Shown piece by piece: positions 62,819 to 64,000 of a DNA stretch of 64,000 nucleotides. Source of the stretch: an alpha proteobacterium BAL199 (GTDB lineage: Bacteria; Pseudomonadota; Alphaproteobacteria; Thalassobaculales; Thalassobaculaceae); assembly GCA_000171835.1 (NCBI GenBank), contig ABHC01000011.1, forward strand, positions 1-64,000, written 5' to 3'. The translations under genes and the position numbers were made by a program. Numbering within the stretch: the first letter of the stretch is position 1; each line of letters starts with the position of its first letter. The notes under the pieces were generated by a model that worked only from the letters and a program-made list of their open reading frames with translations, made no database searches and was not told where the DNA came from.

Positions 62819-64000
62819 TTACATCATCATGCCGTCGAGCGGGATCTCGGTCGGCTTGCCGCCGATCAGGTCGGCGGTGACGCGCGCGGCGGCGTGGGAC
62901 ATGGTCCAACCCATGTGGCCGTGTCCGCTGTTGAACCACAGATTGCGGTGCTTCTTCCGCCCGAACCGCGGGGTGCCTTCCGGCGTCATCGGGCGCAGGC
63001 CGGCCCAGCCCTCGGCGCGCTCGAAATCGGCGCCGTCGGGGTAGAGGTCGCGCACCACGCCCAGCATGAAGTCGAAGTCCTGCGGCTTGTGGCTGGTGTC
63101 GTAGCCGGCGAATTCGGCGGTGGCGGTGACCCGGACCCGATCGCCGAAGCTGGAGATGGCGACCAGATTGTCCTCGTCGACCGAAGCGACGGTCGGCGGA
63201 GCGGCGTGGTTGCCGACCGGAATGGTCAGCGAGTAGCCCTTGATCGGATAGACTGGCAGCGACACCCCTAGCTGGCGGGCGAATATCGGGGCGTGGTTGC
63301 CGAGTGCCAGGACGTAGGCGTCGGCGGTCAGCCGGCCCTTCGAAGTCTCGACCCCCAGGATGGCGTCGCCATCGGCGTCGATCCGCAGGATCTCCATGCC
63401 CAAATGGAATTCCGCCCCGCGCTTGATGCATTCCGCCGCCAGGGCGCGGGTGAACTTGTTGCAGTCGCCGGTCTCGTCGGTCGGGCAGTAGATGCCGCCG
63501 GCCACCTTGTCGCGGGCGGCGGCGAGCGAGGGTTCGACGCGAATGACGGCGTCGCGGTCCAGCACCTGGGTTTCCTGGCCGTCGTCGGACAGGAGCTGCA
63601 TGTGCTTGACCCCGGCGGCAAGCCGTTCCTCCGAGCGGTAGAAATACAGGATGCCGCGGGTGTTGCGGTCGTAGTCGATCTCGGCGTCGGCCAGGGTCTC
63701 GTGCAGCAGGCGCTGCGAGTACAGGCAGAGCTGGTGCTTGCGCAGGGTGTTGGTGCGCGCCCTCTCGGCGGTGCACTGCGCCAGGAACTTCAGCGACCAG
63801 CTCCACAGCCGCGGGTCGGCGGACGGCCGGAACCGCAGCGCCTGGTCCTTCAGGACCAGCGATTTCAGCAGGATCATCGGCGCGCGCGGCGACGACCACA
63901 CGAAGGAATGGCCGGGCGCGATCATCCCGGCGTTGCCCCAACTGGTCTCCTCGGCGACGCCGGAGCGCCGCTCGATCAGCACGACCTCATGGCCGTCCTT
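62819..64000 (-). CDS. D-amino-acid dehydrogenase-like FAD oxidoreductase (N-terminus beyond window)
   Basis: Partial: 394 codons are present, and the frame is open to the window edge (KDGHEVVLIERRSGVAEETS), so only the first 15-25 residues with the GxGxxG FAD loop are missing. DAO-family features: SWGNAGMI, the LALGNHAPIFARQLG and PIKGYSLTIP segments, and the C-terminal GWAGLRPMTPEGTPRFGR then NSGHGHMGWTMS. DadA-type enzymes deaminate D-amino acids at the membrane. Its downstream neighbour is a racemase-superfamily gene, which suggests a D-amino-acid pathway. Confidence 0.92.
   Translation of the reverse strand, partial: KDGHEVVLIERRSGVAEETSWGNAGMIAPGHSFVWSSPRAPMILLKSLVLKDQALRFRPSADPRLWSWSLKFLAQCTAERARTNTLRKHQLCLYSQRLLHETLADAEIDYDRNTRGILYFYRSEERLAAGVKHMQLLSDDGQETQVLDRDAVIRVEPSLAAARDKVAGGIYCPTDETGDCNKFTRALAAECIKRGAEFHLGMEILRIDADGDAILGVETSKGRLTADAYVLALGNHAPIFARQLGVSLPVYPIKGYSLTIPVGNHAAPPTVASVDEDNLVAISSFGDRVRVTATAEFAGYDTSHKPQDFDFMLGVVRDLYPDGADFERAEGWAGLRPMTPEGTPRFGRKKHRNLWFNSGHGHMGWTMSHAAARVTADLIGGKPTEIPLDGMMM

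Overview
The window reads as chromosomal DNA of a high-GC alphaproteobacterium, most likely Rhodospirillales in the broad sense. Pointers are the YggT-DUF167-folD run, HWE and PAS_7-type histidine kinases, a PAS_5 protein, DUF3422, NnrU, a two-subunit class I fumarase and a GGAAC-N16-CGTT (EcfG-type) promoter. Species cannot be fixed from the sequence alone. Genes are dense, many pairs overlap by ATGA or similar, and most have an AGGAG-like ribosome site.

Layout. 1-11.5 kb: metabolic and regulatory genes (GIY-YIG protein, 2-hydroxyacid dehydrogenase, PRISE-like SDR, VOC protein, FtrA-like regulator divergent from a rhodanese, enolase-superfamily enzyme, TerB-like protein, PAS kinase, GNAT, then an HWE kinase with a single-domain response regulator). 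11.52-19.15 kb: a 7.6-kb integrative element in the 3' end of a tRNA-Ala(CGC) gene, bounded by a 50-bp direct repeat. It carries a tyrosine integrase, a TPR-sulfotransferase, a nested IS91-family element with its own tyrosine recombinase, an IS3 remnant and a 470-aa protein with polymerase-palm-like motifs. 19.2-46.2 kb: ordinary chromosome (PAS kinase; yggT-DUF167-folD; NnrU; argG; ParDE; a 1068-aa BNR/sortilin-like propeller protein with a 49-aa membrane protein behind it; MFS exporter; PAS kinase; YbbA/YbbP divergent from a TesA-like esterase; DedA; SDR; EamA; PAS_5; two-subunit fumarase; Gfo/Idh/MocA enzyme; DUF3422; a solute-binding/TRIC fusion).

46.3-53.2 kb is a decay zone. Two apparently identical 816-bp IS6-family elements in opposite orientation enclose 2.27 kb of phage tail genes (end of baseplate J, whole tail protein I, start of a tail fibre). 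On the outer sides they abut the C-terminal ends of an M81 peptidase gene and an MMPL/RND transporter gene, so at least four genes are cut at IS ends. Downstream, the RND-linked beta-barrel gene has an in-frame amber stop.

53.4-64 kb: an NMT1/THI5-type ABC transporter (two permeases and a binding protein, no ATPase beside it), a LysR regulator, 5-formyl-THF cyclo-ligase coupled to a PAS protein, a GST, an ECF42-type cluster (DGPF/YciI protein, sigma factor with long C-terminal extension, SRPBCC protein) behind a 16-bp perfect palindrome, and an Asp/Glu racemase-family protein beside a DadA-like dehydrogenase cut by the window end.

The strongest candidate for something new is the tRNA-Ala element: tyrosine recombinase plus a stand-alone polymerase-like protein, an arrangement analogous to pipolins but with motifs that do not fit one polymerase family cleanly.
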